Part shown: positions 40,116-49,712 of the stretch, one piece after another
How positions within the stretch are numbered: the stretch's first letter is position 1
How the letters are laid out: the number at the start of each line of letters is the position of its first letter
NCBI RefSeq assembly: GCF_002443295.1
Contig: NZ_BAOS01000011.1
Location: forward strand, 60,808-124,807
Reading direction: 5' to 3'
Length of the DNA: 64,000 nucleotides
From: Candidatus Scalindua japonica
Lineage (GTDB): Bacteria > Planctomycetota > Brocadiia > Brocadiales > Scalinduaceae
Program-made: the position numbers and the translations under genes
Notes under the pieces: generated by a model
The model's input: the letters and a program-made list of their open reading frames with translations, nothing else
Databases searched by the model: none
What the model was told of the DNA's origin: nothing

Positions 40116-40621
40116 TTATGCTGAAAAAGTTGAATACACAATATTCACTCACAATTATTGCTGTAATTTTCGGAATATCTATTGTCTGCACATCCTGCAA
40201 TAAAACTGAGGAAGTTACGATTGAAAGGGGAAAAGATACAGAGCGGATTACGCCAGAGCAGGGAAGCCTTGCAGGGGCCATGAAAAAGGCATCCATATCG
40301 ATGAGAAGATTGGCAAGAGCGGTTGAATACAATGACTGGGATCAGATGGATTTATTAACAAAAGAACTCAAAGAAAATATAGGCTTTAATTGTGTAGAAT
40401 TATATATGATTGAAAATAACGATATTCCGCATGAGTTTACGGTATTAAGCAGCAAATTCAACAATGCTTTAAATAAATTAATGTTGTGCGGCAAAAAACA
40501 AGATTCCTCAAATACAAATCAGGAATTTAATAATCTTGTTAAGTCGTGTGACGCATGCCATGAAAGCTTTAATAAAGATGCCAAAACAAAATTAGACTTT
40601 ACTGATTCAGAGCAAAGGTAG
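40112..40621 (+). CDS. monoheme c-type cytochrome lipoprotein (cytochrome c'-like)
   Basis: A 169-residue protein with a lipoprotein leader (IVCTSC, lipid Cys at about 29). One heme site, CDACH, lies at residues 146-150 close to the C-terminus, and the rest is helical, the layout of class II cytochromes (cytochrome c'/c556-like four-helix bundles). It is translationally coupled to the HEAT lipoprotein by an ATGA overlap. The pair may form a lipid-anchored complex in which the solenoid docks the heme protein to a partner; that is inference. Confidence 0.75.
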   Translation: MIMLKKLNTQYSLTIIAVIFGISIVCTSCNKTEEVTIERGKDTERITPEQGSLAGAMKKASISMRRLARAVEYNDWDQMDLLTKELKENIGFNCVELYMIENNDIPHEFTVLSSKFNNALNKLMLCGKKQDSSNTNQEFNNLVKSCDACHESFNKDAKTKLDFTDSEQR

Positions 40622-41114
40622 GTACTGAAACCAGTTATGTCATCTAAGGAATAGCATGCGTGAAGACTGTCATACCTGAACATGTTTCTGATATACTTGC
40701 TCTCGCATATTTGTATCCAGGAACTTGTAAAAATGACATCTTTGGGACAATACATGAAACAAGCAACAATCTAACCAGCAATGCTGTTGAAGCACATACT
40801 TACAAAATACAACGTGAAACAATAACGCCACTATTTGTCATTCCCGAATGCCTTTATCACCGATTTTCATGGAAACAAAACGCCCTAAACAATTCTAGGC
40901 CAAGCCGTTTTATATTGTTGTAAGCAGCGTTGCGATAATGTGTTATGAGTGTCACCGGCTAAGCAATACGAATATGATTAGGGTTTGTATATAATATTTA
41001 AAATAAGCATATAACAAACACACACCCTCTCAGCTATTAACTATAACCCCTGTATGCCTTACTATATAGGCATGTAGCGTTTTTAATTATTTCATCGACA
41101 ATAATACACGAATT
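40622..41114. other. intergenic region before an insertion sequence
   Basis: No convincing gene. A GTG-started frame at 40660-40923 encodes 87 residues with no family resemblance and no good ribosome binding site. The right part, near 41040-41114, should include the left end of the insertion sequence carrying the following transposase; I could not match its terminal repeats. Confidence 0.4.
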
Positions 41115-41129
41115 ATGTATTATTGTTTC

Positions 41130-42899
41130 ATGGTAGAAAAAGGCCCTAATATAAACCCGTATGAATATTTTGAAAACCCAAGCTTAGTTAACCAAAAGAA
41201 ATACGAGGCGTTGAAATCTTTCTTTTATGAGAAGGAAAGCGCAGAAAAGGTGGCAGCCAAGTTTGGATATACACTTAGCTCGTTTTATTCTCTAACGCGA
41301 GATTTTAGAAACTATCTAAAAGCACCTAAGACAGAGGATATGTTTTTTTTAGTTTCTAAACCTGGTCGAAAGGAAAAAGACTTTGATGGTGAAATTTATT
41401 CATTAATCATCAATTTAAGAAAACAATATCTATCTATTCCAGACATAAAGTCCATTCTTGATTCAAAAAGCTACAAAGCTTCTGAAAAATACATTTGGGA
41501 GGTTTTGAGAAAAGAAGGATTTGCAAGGTTGCCGAGAAGGAGCAAGCAAGCCAGACACACCGCAGGGGCAAATAACAAAATCGAGGCTCCAATTAGTGTA
41601 GCCATGGACTATATACCTGAGAGATTTACTACTCAAAATACTATTGGTATTTTTTGCTTATTGCCCTATATGAGAAAATATAAGATAGATGTTGCAATTA
41701 ATAATTCGCTTTATCCGGAAACTTCAACTATTAATAAATATTCTTCTATTTTAAGTTTTATTGCTTTAAAGATTTCAAATGTTCGCAGGTATAGCGTTGA
41801 TGATCTGTGGTGTATGGATAGAGGCTTAGGCTTATTTGCAGGTTTAACAGTACTTCCAAAAACCGGGTGGTTTAGCTCATATTCAAGCAGAGTGACTCGC
41901 AAGATGAACCTTTCGTTTTTAAAAAACCTTCATAGGATTTGGAAAAACAATGGACTGCTTTCAGACACAATGAATCTTGATTTTACAGCAATTCCTTACT
42001 GGGGCGATGATTCTCAGCGAGAGAACAACTGGTCTGGCAAGCGTAACAAAGCTCTCTCCAGCATGCTTGCGGTGTTAGCACAAGAACCGGATTCGGGAAT
42101 AATAGATTACACTGACAGTAATATAAGGCACAATAACGAACCTGAAGTTGTATTAGAGTTTTTGGATTTTTATAGAGATGGTAATCCAAAGGATACTAGC
42201 CTGAAGTACATTGTGTTTGATAGCAAATTTACTCCATATAAGAATTTAAGAAAATTAGATAGTAAAGATTTGAAATTTATTACTATTCGCAATAGAGGTA
42301 AAAAAATTGTTGAAAAATTAGATAATTTACCAAGTACAAGCTGGAAAAAGATAAGAGTAATGAATGCCGATGGTAAAGGCAGAACATTAAAAGTATTTGA
42401 GGAAAAGTTTTTTCTTGATGGTTATGGGAAAGAGATTCGTCAAATTGCAATTACCGGACATGGTAAAATTAAACCGGCTTTGATAATAACTAATGATGAT
42501 GATATTACTCAAGAAGATATTGTTCGCAAGTACAGTCGTCGTTGGATTGTGGAGAAAGGCATATCGGAACAAATAGAATTTTTCCATTTGAATAGAGTTT
42601 CATCATCAATGGTGATTAAGGCAGACTTTGACTTGACCATGTCAGTTTTAGCACACAATCTTTATCGATTGTTAGCAATGAACCTACCGGGATATACACA
42701 TAACACCTCAACGACCTTATTTGAAAAGTTTTTATGCAATAGCGGAGAGATAGAAATCACATCTGAAAAAATAATTGTTCGAATGAAAAAGAAAAGAAAT
42801 CTGCCAGCACTATTGAATGAAATGGAAAAATTTGAAAATATTGTCATACCTGGCATGGATAATAAAAAGCTAGTTATTACTGGTTCGTCTACTACTTGA
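41130..42899 (+). CDS. IS4/IS1634-like DDE transposase
   Basis: About 589 residues from the ATG at 41130 (MVEKGPNINPYEYF). An N-terminal helical region of about 170 residues (KVAAKFGYTLSSFYSLTRDF) resembles helix-turn-helix DNA binding. DFTAIPYWGDDS carries the first catalytic Asp, KYIVFDSKFT the second and YSRRWIVEKGISEQIEF the YREK-like block with the catalytic Glu, as in the IS4-related DDE group. It appears intact and could be active. I could not define inverted repeats or a target duplication. Confidence 0.75.
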   Translation: MVEKGPNINPYEYFENPSLVNQKKYEALKSFFYEKESAEKVAAKFGYTLSSFYSLTRDFRNYLKAPKTEDMFFLVSKPGRKEKDFDGEIYSLIINLRKQYLSIPDIKSILDSKSYKASEKYIWEVLRKEGFARLPRRSKQARHTAGANNKIEAPISVAMDYIPERFTTQNTIGIFCLLPYMRKYKIDVAINNSLYPETSTINKYSSILSFIALKISNVRRYSVDDLWCMDRGLGLFAGLTVLPKTGWFSSYSSRVTRKMNLSFLKNLHRIWKNNGLLSDTMNLDFTAIPYWGDDSQRENNWSGKRNKALSSMLAVLAQEPDSGIIDYTDSNIRHNNEPEVVLEFLDFYRDGNPKDTSLKYIVFDSKFTPYKNLRKLDSKDLKFITIRNRGKKIVEKLDNLPSTSWKKIRVMNADGKGRTLKVFEEKFFLDGYGKEIRQIAITGHGKIKPALIITNDDDITQEDIVRKYSRRWIVEKGISEQIEFFHLNRVSSSMVIKADFDLTMSVLAHNLYRLLAMNLPGYTHNTSTTLFEKFLCNSGEIEITSEKIIVRMKKKRNLPALLNEMEKFENIVIPGMDNKKLVITGSSTT

Positions 42900-43024
42900 A
42901 TTTAGGGTTAGTTTTTTACCATGAAAATCTATGATTAAGAAACAATGAGATAGCTTCATCTAATAGCGCAATAGAAAAATCTGAGTCACGTTGGACGCGC
43001 TCTTTAATTGTTTTTTTAGCCTCC

Positions 43025-43213
43025 TCAGTAGAATCTGTGGGTGATTGGAGGCTCTGGTAATTTTCCAAGTGTATGATATAAAGCGACTTCAATTGATTTA
43101 AAAGTGCGAAAGCAAAAAGATTTTCTCATAGTCAGTTTGGCTTTTAGATTAAAACTCTCAACTATGCCGTTAGATAGACGTTCTTTGACAGAAAAATAGT
43201 TCAATAAAAGCAC
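43025..43213 (-). pseudogene. C-terminal remnant of an ISL3-type transposase
   Basis: A 62-codon open stretch whose product ends ERLSNGIVESFNLKAKLTMR, then KSFCFRTFKSIEVALYHTLG and KLPEP, which is the C-terminal end of ISL3/IS204-type transposases after the catalytic Glu. The rest of the gene is missing. It lies just downstream of the IS4-like element and is unrelated in detail to the ISL3 copy at 50847-54313. Confidence 0.65.
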
Positions 43214-43851
43214 TAAACAAAAGCCTGATAATAACAGAACCCAATAATAACAGAACCCAAAACACCCACCAGGAAATACTTAATCTTCTCCGAATTCATT
43301 CATTTATTTGTCAACTACACCATTGAATTAATTGATTGCAATGGTACACATTTTTTGCACGCAATGTCATCGCTAACACAAAAGTCTTTAAAAATTTGCA
43401 AGAGTCCATGCTGATGCCTGGCTGAATTAACCTCACTTCTGTACTGGTTCACCGTAAATCGGAATTTTTCAAGTTAAAAATAAGAATGATGCCGGTAGCT
43501 TCAATTTTAACACTTTAACTCAGTACCGGACGGTACTGAGTATTAAAACTATTTTTCTCATAAAAAATGTTATCAACTCATTTTGTGGGTTTTTTCTTGT
43601 CAACAGGTTGCAAGTTGTTCGATAATATGTGATACCAACACTTGATAACGTTATAATTATGGCAAGGTTACCATTGATTATTTTACCTTCTCGGTACCGT
43701 CAACCGTTCAATATTCGAAAGCAATGATTTCTTATATTCTTTGCTGACTAAGAGATTTATAAAAAAAAGGTGAAAAAGCAGAAAAAGGGGAAAGTCTTCC
43801 CTTAACTGCAAAATAAATTGGGCCTTGACCTGATTTATGTTCGTCTTCCGT
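43214..43851. other. intergenic region with a tandem repeat and a perfect palindrome
   Basis: No gene. AATAACAGAACCCAA occurs twice in tandem near 43231-43262. At 43518-43541 ACTCAGTACCG and its exact reverse complement are separated by only two bases, a strong cruciform or bidirectional stem; a short A/T-rich run flanks each side, so it could end transcription of 43852-44871. Confidence 0.5.
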
Positions 43852-44871
43852 TCAGGAGCCTACTGGACCTGTTCGAATGAGAGTATCTGGAAGGTCTTCC
43901 TGTGTTCGTGATTCTGTTTTGTCCAGTATAGACTGAGAAGCAGTATCGCCATCATTGTCTTTATCAGCCACCGTTGTATCCACGGTTGGCAGAACTGACA
44001 GTCTTGCTTTGATTTTTTCTTTAATACGCTGTTCTTCCTCTTCAATAAATGAGTTAATAATAGGAATTCTTATAACTAACTCACGGACTACTTCCTCACT
44101 CGCTCTTGCAGCATAAACATCTCTCATGCTCATAAAATTCTGGAACGAAGCGATTACAAAATCAATAGGATTTGTTGCAACACGGATATCATTATCATGC
44201 CTTCTTTGTTCACCTTCAAATAAGATACTGCCGTCTTTCGTAGAAACACATTTGATACTCAAGCCAATCTTGATTTGTTTAAAAAGCGCATAATAGGAGT
44301 TTTTGTATTTTGTAACTTGGCCATAAATTAACGCGTCCGCGCCAAGTATCTCGCCCAACTCTTGAGCCGGTATCTTATATAAGTCATTGGGCGTTAAAAT
44401 CTCAAGTTCCTGCAGCATCTTATCGACATACATTAACTCTATATCTACAAATTCTCTTGAGGCAAAATGGCCAAAGAAAAATCTTCTCAATCTATTCGAA
44501 TAAGTCCAGTTCCAGCCATCCGTTTCTTTTTTGCTGAACCTTGGGATAGGGACTGAGTTCAGAATATATTTGCCACCTACAAGATTATCAAACGGTAAAA
44601 TCGCAATTTTCCTGGGAGGGTCAGTATAAAACTTGTCCGAAATCTTAAACTCTTTACCTCCCGGATCAATCTGATAAATTCTATCCAATGTCTTTTTCTT
44701 TCCATGCTCAGCAAGCCCTTCTTCTCTCTGAAAGAAAGGCTCTTCTCCTGTTGTTCTTCGTTTGCCGTCATTGGAGAAACATCCCGTTACAAATAACGAA
44801 ATAAAAAGTAAAACTGCTAAACCTTTAACTACCTTAAAAACAGAGATAAAATTTTTCATATGTTTACACAT
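43852..44871 (-). CDS. GNA1162/DUF799-like lipoprotein
   Basis: About 339 residues from the ATG at 44871, preceded by AGAGG. The leader ends in LFVTGC, a clear lipobox. PRKIAILPFDNLVGG and LGADALIYGQVTKYKNSY, then VSTKDGSILFEGE, match the curli/GNA1162-type fold in which secreted lipoproteins are assembled at the outer membrane. A long frame extends 72 codons upstream, but that part is unlike a leader, so I excluded it. The charged C-terminus is probably disordered. It lies downstream of a 56-residue membrane protein and a secreted protein, likely one operon. Confidence 0.7.
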   Translation of the reverse strand: MCKHMKNFISVFKVVKGLAVLLFISLFVTGCFSNDGKRRTTGEEPFFQREEGLAEHGKKKTLDRIYQIDPGGKEFKISDKFYTDPPRKIAILPFDNLVGGKYILNSVPIPRFSKKETDGWNWTYSNRLRRFFFGHFASREFVDIELMYVDKMLQELEILTPNDLYKIPAQELGEILGADALIYGQVTKYKNSYYALFKQIKIGLSIKCVSTKDGSILFEGEQRRHDNDIRVATNPIDFVIASFQNFMSMRDVYAARASEEVVRELVIRIPIINSFIEEEEQRIKEKIKARLSVLPTVDTTVADKDNDGDTASQSILDKTESRTQEDLPDTLIRTGPVGS

Positions 44872-45087
44872 TTCCAATTCCTCTTTTCTTTTAATGATCA
44901 AAAAAACACGAAACCGATATTTTAAGAACCGTTTCAATTTTGTCACAATTTTCAACATATAATAACGTTCATGCTTCTGGATTTGTTGATAACTTGCACT
45001 TACCATATTTCCTAATCTTGTATGTGAAGTTCCATATCTGCCTAGATGACTTTGATTTTTATTAACACGTCCTCTAGTAACAACCAT

Positions 45088-45258
45088 TCAGATAATACCA
45101 ACAGTGACTGAAAGATCTCCCAGGCTTGGATTCTTGACTGTATGTTCATAGGCAAGTACGACTGCCCCTAATAAGATAAAGAATAAAGAAAATCTATACT
45201 TTTTCGTGGTATCTTCAACTTCAAACAAGTGCATGCATTTTGTACATTTTACTTCCAT
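45088..45258 (-). CDS. small CxxC/transmembrane protein
   Basis: A 56-residue protein with GGGA a few bases before its ATG (MEVKCTKCMH). It begins with a single CTKC knuckle followed by an MJ0042-like acidic stretch, then one hydrophobic span (FSLFFILLGAVVLAYE). It is positioned between two genes of the same strand. Function unknown; I call it from its start signal and composition. Confidence 0.5.
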   Translation of the reverse strand: MEVKCTKCMHLFEVEDTTKKYRFSLFFILLGAVVLAYEHTVKNPSLGDLSVTVGII

Positions 45259-45341
45259 AATTCCCACTTTCTTTTGGTATATTATTACTAAAAACCAACT
45301 AGGTTTTTGGAGAAGGGTTTGTTGGATTATAAAGTCCCAAT

Positions 45342-46262
45342 TCACCTTCCAAAGTTACGATGGATTTTTGTACGGTTTGTATATGCTGAAGATGAAACTT
45401 TATTTTGCGATTGTGCTTTTGCTTTTGCTATTAACCTTTCAACAATTGGCTTTGTAAGATCTTGTTTTGCATTGACGTCTCCGGGGTTTTTCTGTACAAG
45501 ATTCAGGTAGGTTAATATAAATGCCGCCATGGCATCTATTGGCTGCACAAGGGTTGGTTCTGCCTGTTTAGCAGTCTTGAAAAACTTAAACTGGCCTTTT
45601 CTCTCTCCGTTTTCATCCGTGTAAAGTTCAACAATTGTATAACTGCCTTTTACGGTCTTAGATAAAACACCTTCAAATAAATCTAAGAGTGCTTCTTTTT
45701 GGGTGCTCAGATGATCATAACCTTTTCGATAATTGCCTTGTGAATCGAGAGCACCTGCAATTCTGAACCATCCGTGGAATGATATTGTTTTGAAAAACTT
45801 CTTTATCTCTCCGCCATATAGTATTGGTTCTGCTATTTCGTTCCTCACCAGAAAGTATAGCTTTGGCATCTTTGCCGTATAGCTGTATGATTTGATGTCC
45901 GTGTTGTTGATCAGATATTTTACAAAATCTTTGTCTTTAATAGTATATTCATTGATCTTATTTCCAAGTTGTCCCCACTGTTCTATAATATCTGAAACCT
46001 GGTATTCAGGGATTTCTAACATCTTTACCGTAGTGTGTCCGTTTTTTTTAACGTTTATATGTTCTGAGATTATACTATCTGTTTCTGTTTGTTTGCTCTT
46101 AATATTGATTATTGCTGTTTGATATTTAGCAGGTATTACTGGAGTTTCGGCAAAGACTCGCTCGTGGCCTATATTGGTCAAAGGGGAAAGAGGGTTTACC
46201 GGACTTATTGTAAAGGCTAGTACAATGAAGTTTATGTAAAGAGTACGTTTTATTCTTAGCAT
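45342..46262 (-). CDS. secreted protein of unknown function
   Basis: About 306 residues from the ATG at 46262, with AGGAG nine bases upstream. A signal peptide (MLRIKRTLYINFIVLAFTIS) is followed by a mature part with no motif I recognise; KMPKLYFLVRNEIAEPILYGGEI, ISFHGWFRIAGALDSQGNY and GRRKGQF-like charged stretches suggest a globular beta-rich fold. It precedes a small membrane protein and a lipoprotein. I do not recognise the family. Confidence 0.6.
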   Translation of the reverse strand: MLRIKRTLYINFIVLAFTISPVNPLSPLTNIGHERVFAETPVIPAKYQTAIINIKSKQTETDSIISEHINVKKNGHTTVKMLEIPEYQVSDIIEQWGQLGNKINEYTIKDKDFVKYLINNTDIKSYSYTAKMPKLYFLVRNEIAEPILYGGEIKKFFKTISFHGWFRIAGALDSQGNYRKGYDHLSTQKEALLDLFEGVLSKTVKGSYTIVELYTDENGERKGQFKFFKTAKQAEPTLVQPIDAMAAFILTYLNLVQKNPGDVNAKQDLTKPIVERLIAKAKAQSQNKVSSSAYTNRTKIHRNFGR

Positions 46263-46626
46263 TAGTACCGACTCCTGTATTAAAGTTGTTTTTTTCTCAA
46301 TTAAGCATACTGCACGATGTAATGACACTTGGCATTGTAGTTAGGCATCAGATGTGCCAAACATTTTTGTTTATTATGAATATCCTTTAAAACTTATCCT
46401 AGATTCAACTAACAAGTGCAAATAGTTCTATGGTGTGATGAAATAATAATCAGATCAGTAACCGTTTCGTTTGTGGCCCATTTACAGTAACTGTGGGTCA
46501 AGTTAAGTCGCTCAGCGACAAAATACTATCCTTCGACTCGGCTCAGGATGACGTCACACTGAACCGGGACGAAGTGTTATCGACATTGAAATCCCTATAC
46601 ATTAAATTAGGAAATACAATATTGAT
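46263..46626. other. intergenic region with short repeats
   Basis: No gene. At 46499-46523 a hairpin (GTCGC-TCA-GCGAC) sits in a 25-bp stretch that recurs with 22 of 25 matches at 61459-61483. Next to it (46530-46552) is a CTTCGACTCGGCTCAGGATG-type sequence, which is not typical of the surrounding composition. Confidence 0.45.
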
Positions 46627-47277
46627 TCATACATAGGAATTAATAATTTCCTTTTCGTGAAACTTGTTTCTCTCTTCTTCTCTACTGGAGATGCAAGCAT
46701 TCAAATCCTTTAATAGACCAATTTCAAGGTCGTACACCCAGCCATGAACCACCAACTCCTGTCCAGCCTCCCACGCATTCTGAACAATTGTTGTGTGACA
46801 TATATTGTTTACCTGCTCAACTACATTAAGTTCACATAGCAGTTTATGTTTTTCGTTTTCACTTTGATCTAAGTCAAATTTGTCTTCATGAATGCGGTAC
46901 ACATCTTTAACGTGCCGTAGCCAATTATCGATCAGTCCATGTTGGTTATTGTCCATAGCGGCTTTAATGCCTCCACAACCGTAATGGCCGCAAACTATAA
47001 TATGTTTCACCTTTAATACATCAACAGCAAATTGAATGACTGATAAACAGCTTAGGTCAGTATGTATTACAAGATTAGCAATATTACGGTGTACAAAGAG
47101 CTTTCCAGGCATCAGACCAATAACTTGATTTGCGGGTACACGGCTGTCAGAGCAACCAATCCATAAGTAGTCAGGGTTTTGTTGTTTAGAAAGTAATGTG
47201 AAAAAACCAGGATCGGTTTCTATTATTTTGTCTGCCCAGTTCCTGTTGTTATCAAAAAGATGCTTTAATACTTTCAT
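46627..47277 (-). CDS. beta-class carbonic anhydrase
   Basis: A 216-residue enzyme with AGGAGG before its ATG. WIGCSDSRVPANQ gives zinc ligand Cys42 and the Asp44/Arg46 dyad; VCGHYGCGG gives His98 and Cys101. HRNIANLV is also conserved. It interconverts CO2 and bicarbonate in the cytoplasm or anammoxosome. It lies next to a SulP transporter in the same orientation, a pairing used for bicarbonate uptake in autotrophs. It resembles the E. coli Can/CynT type and is complete. Confidence 0.93.
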   Translation of the reverse strand: MKVLKHLFDNNRNWADKIIETDPGFFTLLSKQQNPDYLWIGCSDSRVPANQVIGLMPGKLFVHRNIANLVIHTDLSCLSVIQFAVDVLKVKHIIVCGHYGCGGIKAAMDNNQHGLIDNWLRHVKDVYRIHEDKFDLDQSENEKHKLLCELNVVEQVNNICHTTIVQNAWEAGQELVVHGWVYDLEIGLLKDLNACISSREEERNKFHEKEIINSYV

Positions 47278-47544
47278 ATGAAGATCCTCCTATTTAGTTT
47301 TCAAATATAACACTTCTAATCATCTTAAAACTGCGACTGAAGTTGCAGTTCAGTATTAAGTCTTGTACAAATCGTGAATTTCCTTCTCATAACATTTCAA
47401 GCGATTCTTCAGGTGTAATCGCCATTTATGACTCTTGCGTCTGCATTTTCCTTCCCTCCGATTCTCGTTTTTACACGCTATAAAAATTATGTTATATGAT
47501 TAAAGAATCAGTTGGCTTACCGCCACACAGTAAAGATACAGCCC

Positions 47545-49194
47545 TTATACCGGTAGTGCTTTGTTTTTGACTGGCAGGGCTAATATCCATTTATCAAGTT
47601 TTTCAGAATAGATATCTTCTTTACCATAAGTTTTCACCAATGGCGGTTTCAGTCTTACATTAATACCTCTATCGGTTGCTGATTTAATGAAATCTTCTAC
47701 GACTTCTCTAACATCATAATCAATGCTATAGCATTTGCTCATATCGATGGTCAGATCTGTCTCTTTAGGTATTCTGGCCAGTTCTTTTATAATTGCCCCT
47801 TTATTGAGAAAGTTGACATCTTCAGCCATGGTAATTATTAACTGCTTTTCTCCTTCACCTGGGTGTATATGTAAGAAATGAGAATTTTTGTAGTTACGGA
47901 TTAAGACAACAACAGCGCCTACTGAACACCCAAGTCCAAGCCCCACGAGTAGATCAACAAATACAATCCCAAGAATAGTGACGATAAACGGCAGAAATTG
48001 ATCCCATCCCAGTCTATATGTCTCTACAAATATACTGGGCTTAGATAGTTTATATCCGACCATTATTAAAATGCATGCAAGAGCGGATAAGGGTATAAGA
48101 TTAAGTACACTTGGAAGTAGCGCTACACATATCAACAGAAAAATCCCATGAAGAATGGTAGATAGTTTCGTTCTTGAACCGGCTTGCATATTGGCAGAGC
48201 TTCGAACGATTACCTGTGTAATTGGCAACCCGCCAATCATTCCTGAAAGCATGTTTCCGGCACCTTGGGCAAACAACTCCCGGTTGGTTGACGTAACTCT
48301 CTTGTGGGTATCCAGTTTATCAGTCGCCTCCACACACAAAAGTGTTTCTAAACTGGCAACAATCGCAATTGTGACAGCTAAAACATAAACGGCCTTATTG
48401 CCTAACTGGCTGAAATCAGGAAAGGTAAACAGGCCAAAGAATGATGATAAACTGCCGGCAACCGGCACACTTACCAGGTTCTCTGAACCTAAAGTAAATT
48501 GAGGAAAGTAATTTTTTGTTATCAACTGACAACAAATAGCAGCCGCTACTACGACGATTGGTCCTTGTATTAATTTAAACACATTTTGATATTTTTTTGT
48601 CAGATACAATTCCCATAACAACAAAATCGCTACTGAAATAGCAGCAATTAATACTGCTCCAGGTGTTATATGTCCAAGAAGAACTTTTCCAATTAATGTA
48701 AACGTGTTTTCACCGCCCAATTGGACAAAAGCATCATTACCCATCCACTCCTTATCATATCCAAACGCGTGAGGTATCTGTTTCAGGATGATGATGATAC
48801 CGATACCGGAGAGCATCCCTTTTATAGCCGCAGAGGGGAAAAAATATCCGATAATTCCTGCTCTAGATAAACCCAGTATTATTTGCAGCGCTCCCCCTAT
48901 GACAACGGCAAGTAAAAATATCTCGAAAGACATTGAATGCAGCGCTTCAAACACAACTACAGCCAGGCCTGCCGCCGGGCCGCTGACTCCATGGGCGGAG
49001 TCGCTTATAGACCCCACAACTATACCACCAATTATTCCGGCAATAAGACCTGAGAACAGAGGCGCTCCACTTGCCAATGAGATTCCGAGACAAAGCGGCA
49101 GTGCTACAAACAGTACTACAATACTTGCCGGAATGTCTTGTTTGAGATGAGAAAAAATCCCATGCTTTATTGTTCCTCTTTCAATCTTAGCCAT
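47545..49194 (-). CDS. SulP-family anion (probable bicarbonate) transporter
   Basis: A 549-residue membrane protein with 12-14 spans followed by a cytoplasmic STAS domain (about residues 430-540; LTIDMSKCYSIDYDVREVVEDF). SGPAAGLAVVVFEAL and GGLPITQVIVRSSANMQAG are SulP signatures. GGAGGT precedes the start. The pairing with carbonic anhydrase points to bicarbonate instead of sulfate transport, as in BicA-type systems; that is inference. In an anammox cell this would supply the acetyl-CoA pathway or balance pH. Confidence 0.88.
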   Translation of the reverse strand: MAKIERGTIKHGIFSHLKQDIPASIVVLFVALPLCLGISLASGAPLFSGLIAGIIGGIVVGSISDSAHGVSGPAAGLAVVVFEALHSMSFEIFLLAVVIGGALQIILGLSRAGIIGYFFPSAAIKGMLSGIGIIIILKQIPHAFGYDKEWMGNDAFVQLGGENTFTLIGKVLLGHITPGAVLIAAISVAILLLWELYLTKKYQNVFKLIQGPIVVVAAAICCQLITKNYFPQFTLGSENLVSVPVAGSLSSFFGLFTFPDFSQLGNKAVYVLAVTIAIVASLETLLCVEATDKLDTHKRVTSTNRELFAQGAGNMLSGMIGGLPITQVIVRSSANMQAGSRTKLSTILHGIFLLICVALLPSVLNLIPLSALACILIMVGYKLSKPSIFVETYRLGWDQFLPFIVTILGIVFVDLLVGLGLGCSVGAVVVLIRNYKNSHFLHIHPGEGEKQLIITMAEDVNFLNKGAIIKELARIPKETDLTIDMSKCYSIDYDVREVVEDFIKSATDRGINVRLKPPLVKTYGKEDIYSEKLDKWILALPVKNKALPV

Positions 49195-49712
49195 TTATTG
49201 TATTACCTCCAAAAAGTTATCATTTCTTCTATATTTGGTTTCTTTGCAAACATGTCACTCCTTGTTATGGCTTGTCTTAGGCTAAATACCTTTCCTATGT
49301 ACCACGCCAGCAACTGTTTCAGGCAGTAAAAGAACACTTACTTTGAACACTGTCAGGCCTGGCATATTGACAAAATCAAAAAACATTTCGCTAAAATTGT
49401 GTTGTAGTTTTAGTTTTCATTCACATAATATGTTGTTGAAGAATGAAAAATATAAACTCCTACTTAGACTGAAATATAAAATGTACAATAGTAACAATAT
49501 GAAACTTTTCAGTCGAATATATTTTATAATATAACAATATAATGGTATAAATAGTTCCGACAATAGGTTGCTTTATGAAAAAAACATACAATGAACACGT
49601 ACTATCGCAAGCCTCAACACTAACTACTGCATTTAGGGACATTATGTTTTGCCTCAAGCGGATCAATAAATGTATAGCCTGATACAAATAGAAATATTAT
49701 TAAAAATCCGTA
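49195..49712. promoter_or_regulatory. upstream region of the SulP gene, related to the region upstream of the DUF3034-like gene
   Basis: No gene. The part 49497-49560 (AGTCGAATATATTTTATAAT and onward) is about three-quarters identical to 50775-50835, and 49610-49660 (CTCAACACTAACTACTGCAT) resembles 54389-54440. These matched blocks lie upstream of two genes of the carbon-uptake set, so they probably share regulatory elements. Confidence 0.5.

Noticed and set aside
39392..40141. 249-codon minus-strand ORF
   Set aside because: It is the antisense of the HEAT-repeat gene; its length comes from the repeated codons of the real gene.
40660..40923. 87-codon plus-strand ORF
   Set aside because: GTG start without Shine-Dalgarno, no family resemblance, located next to an insertion sequence.
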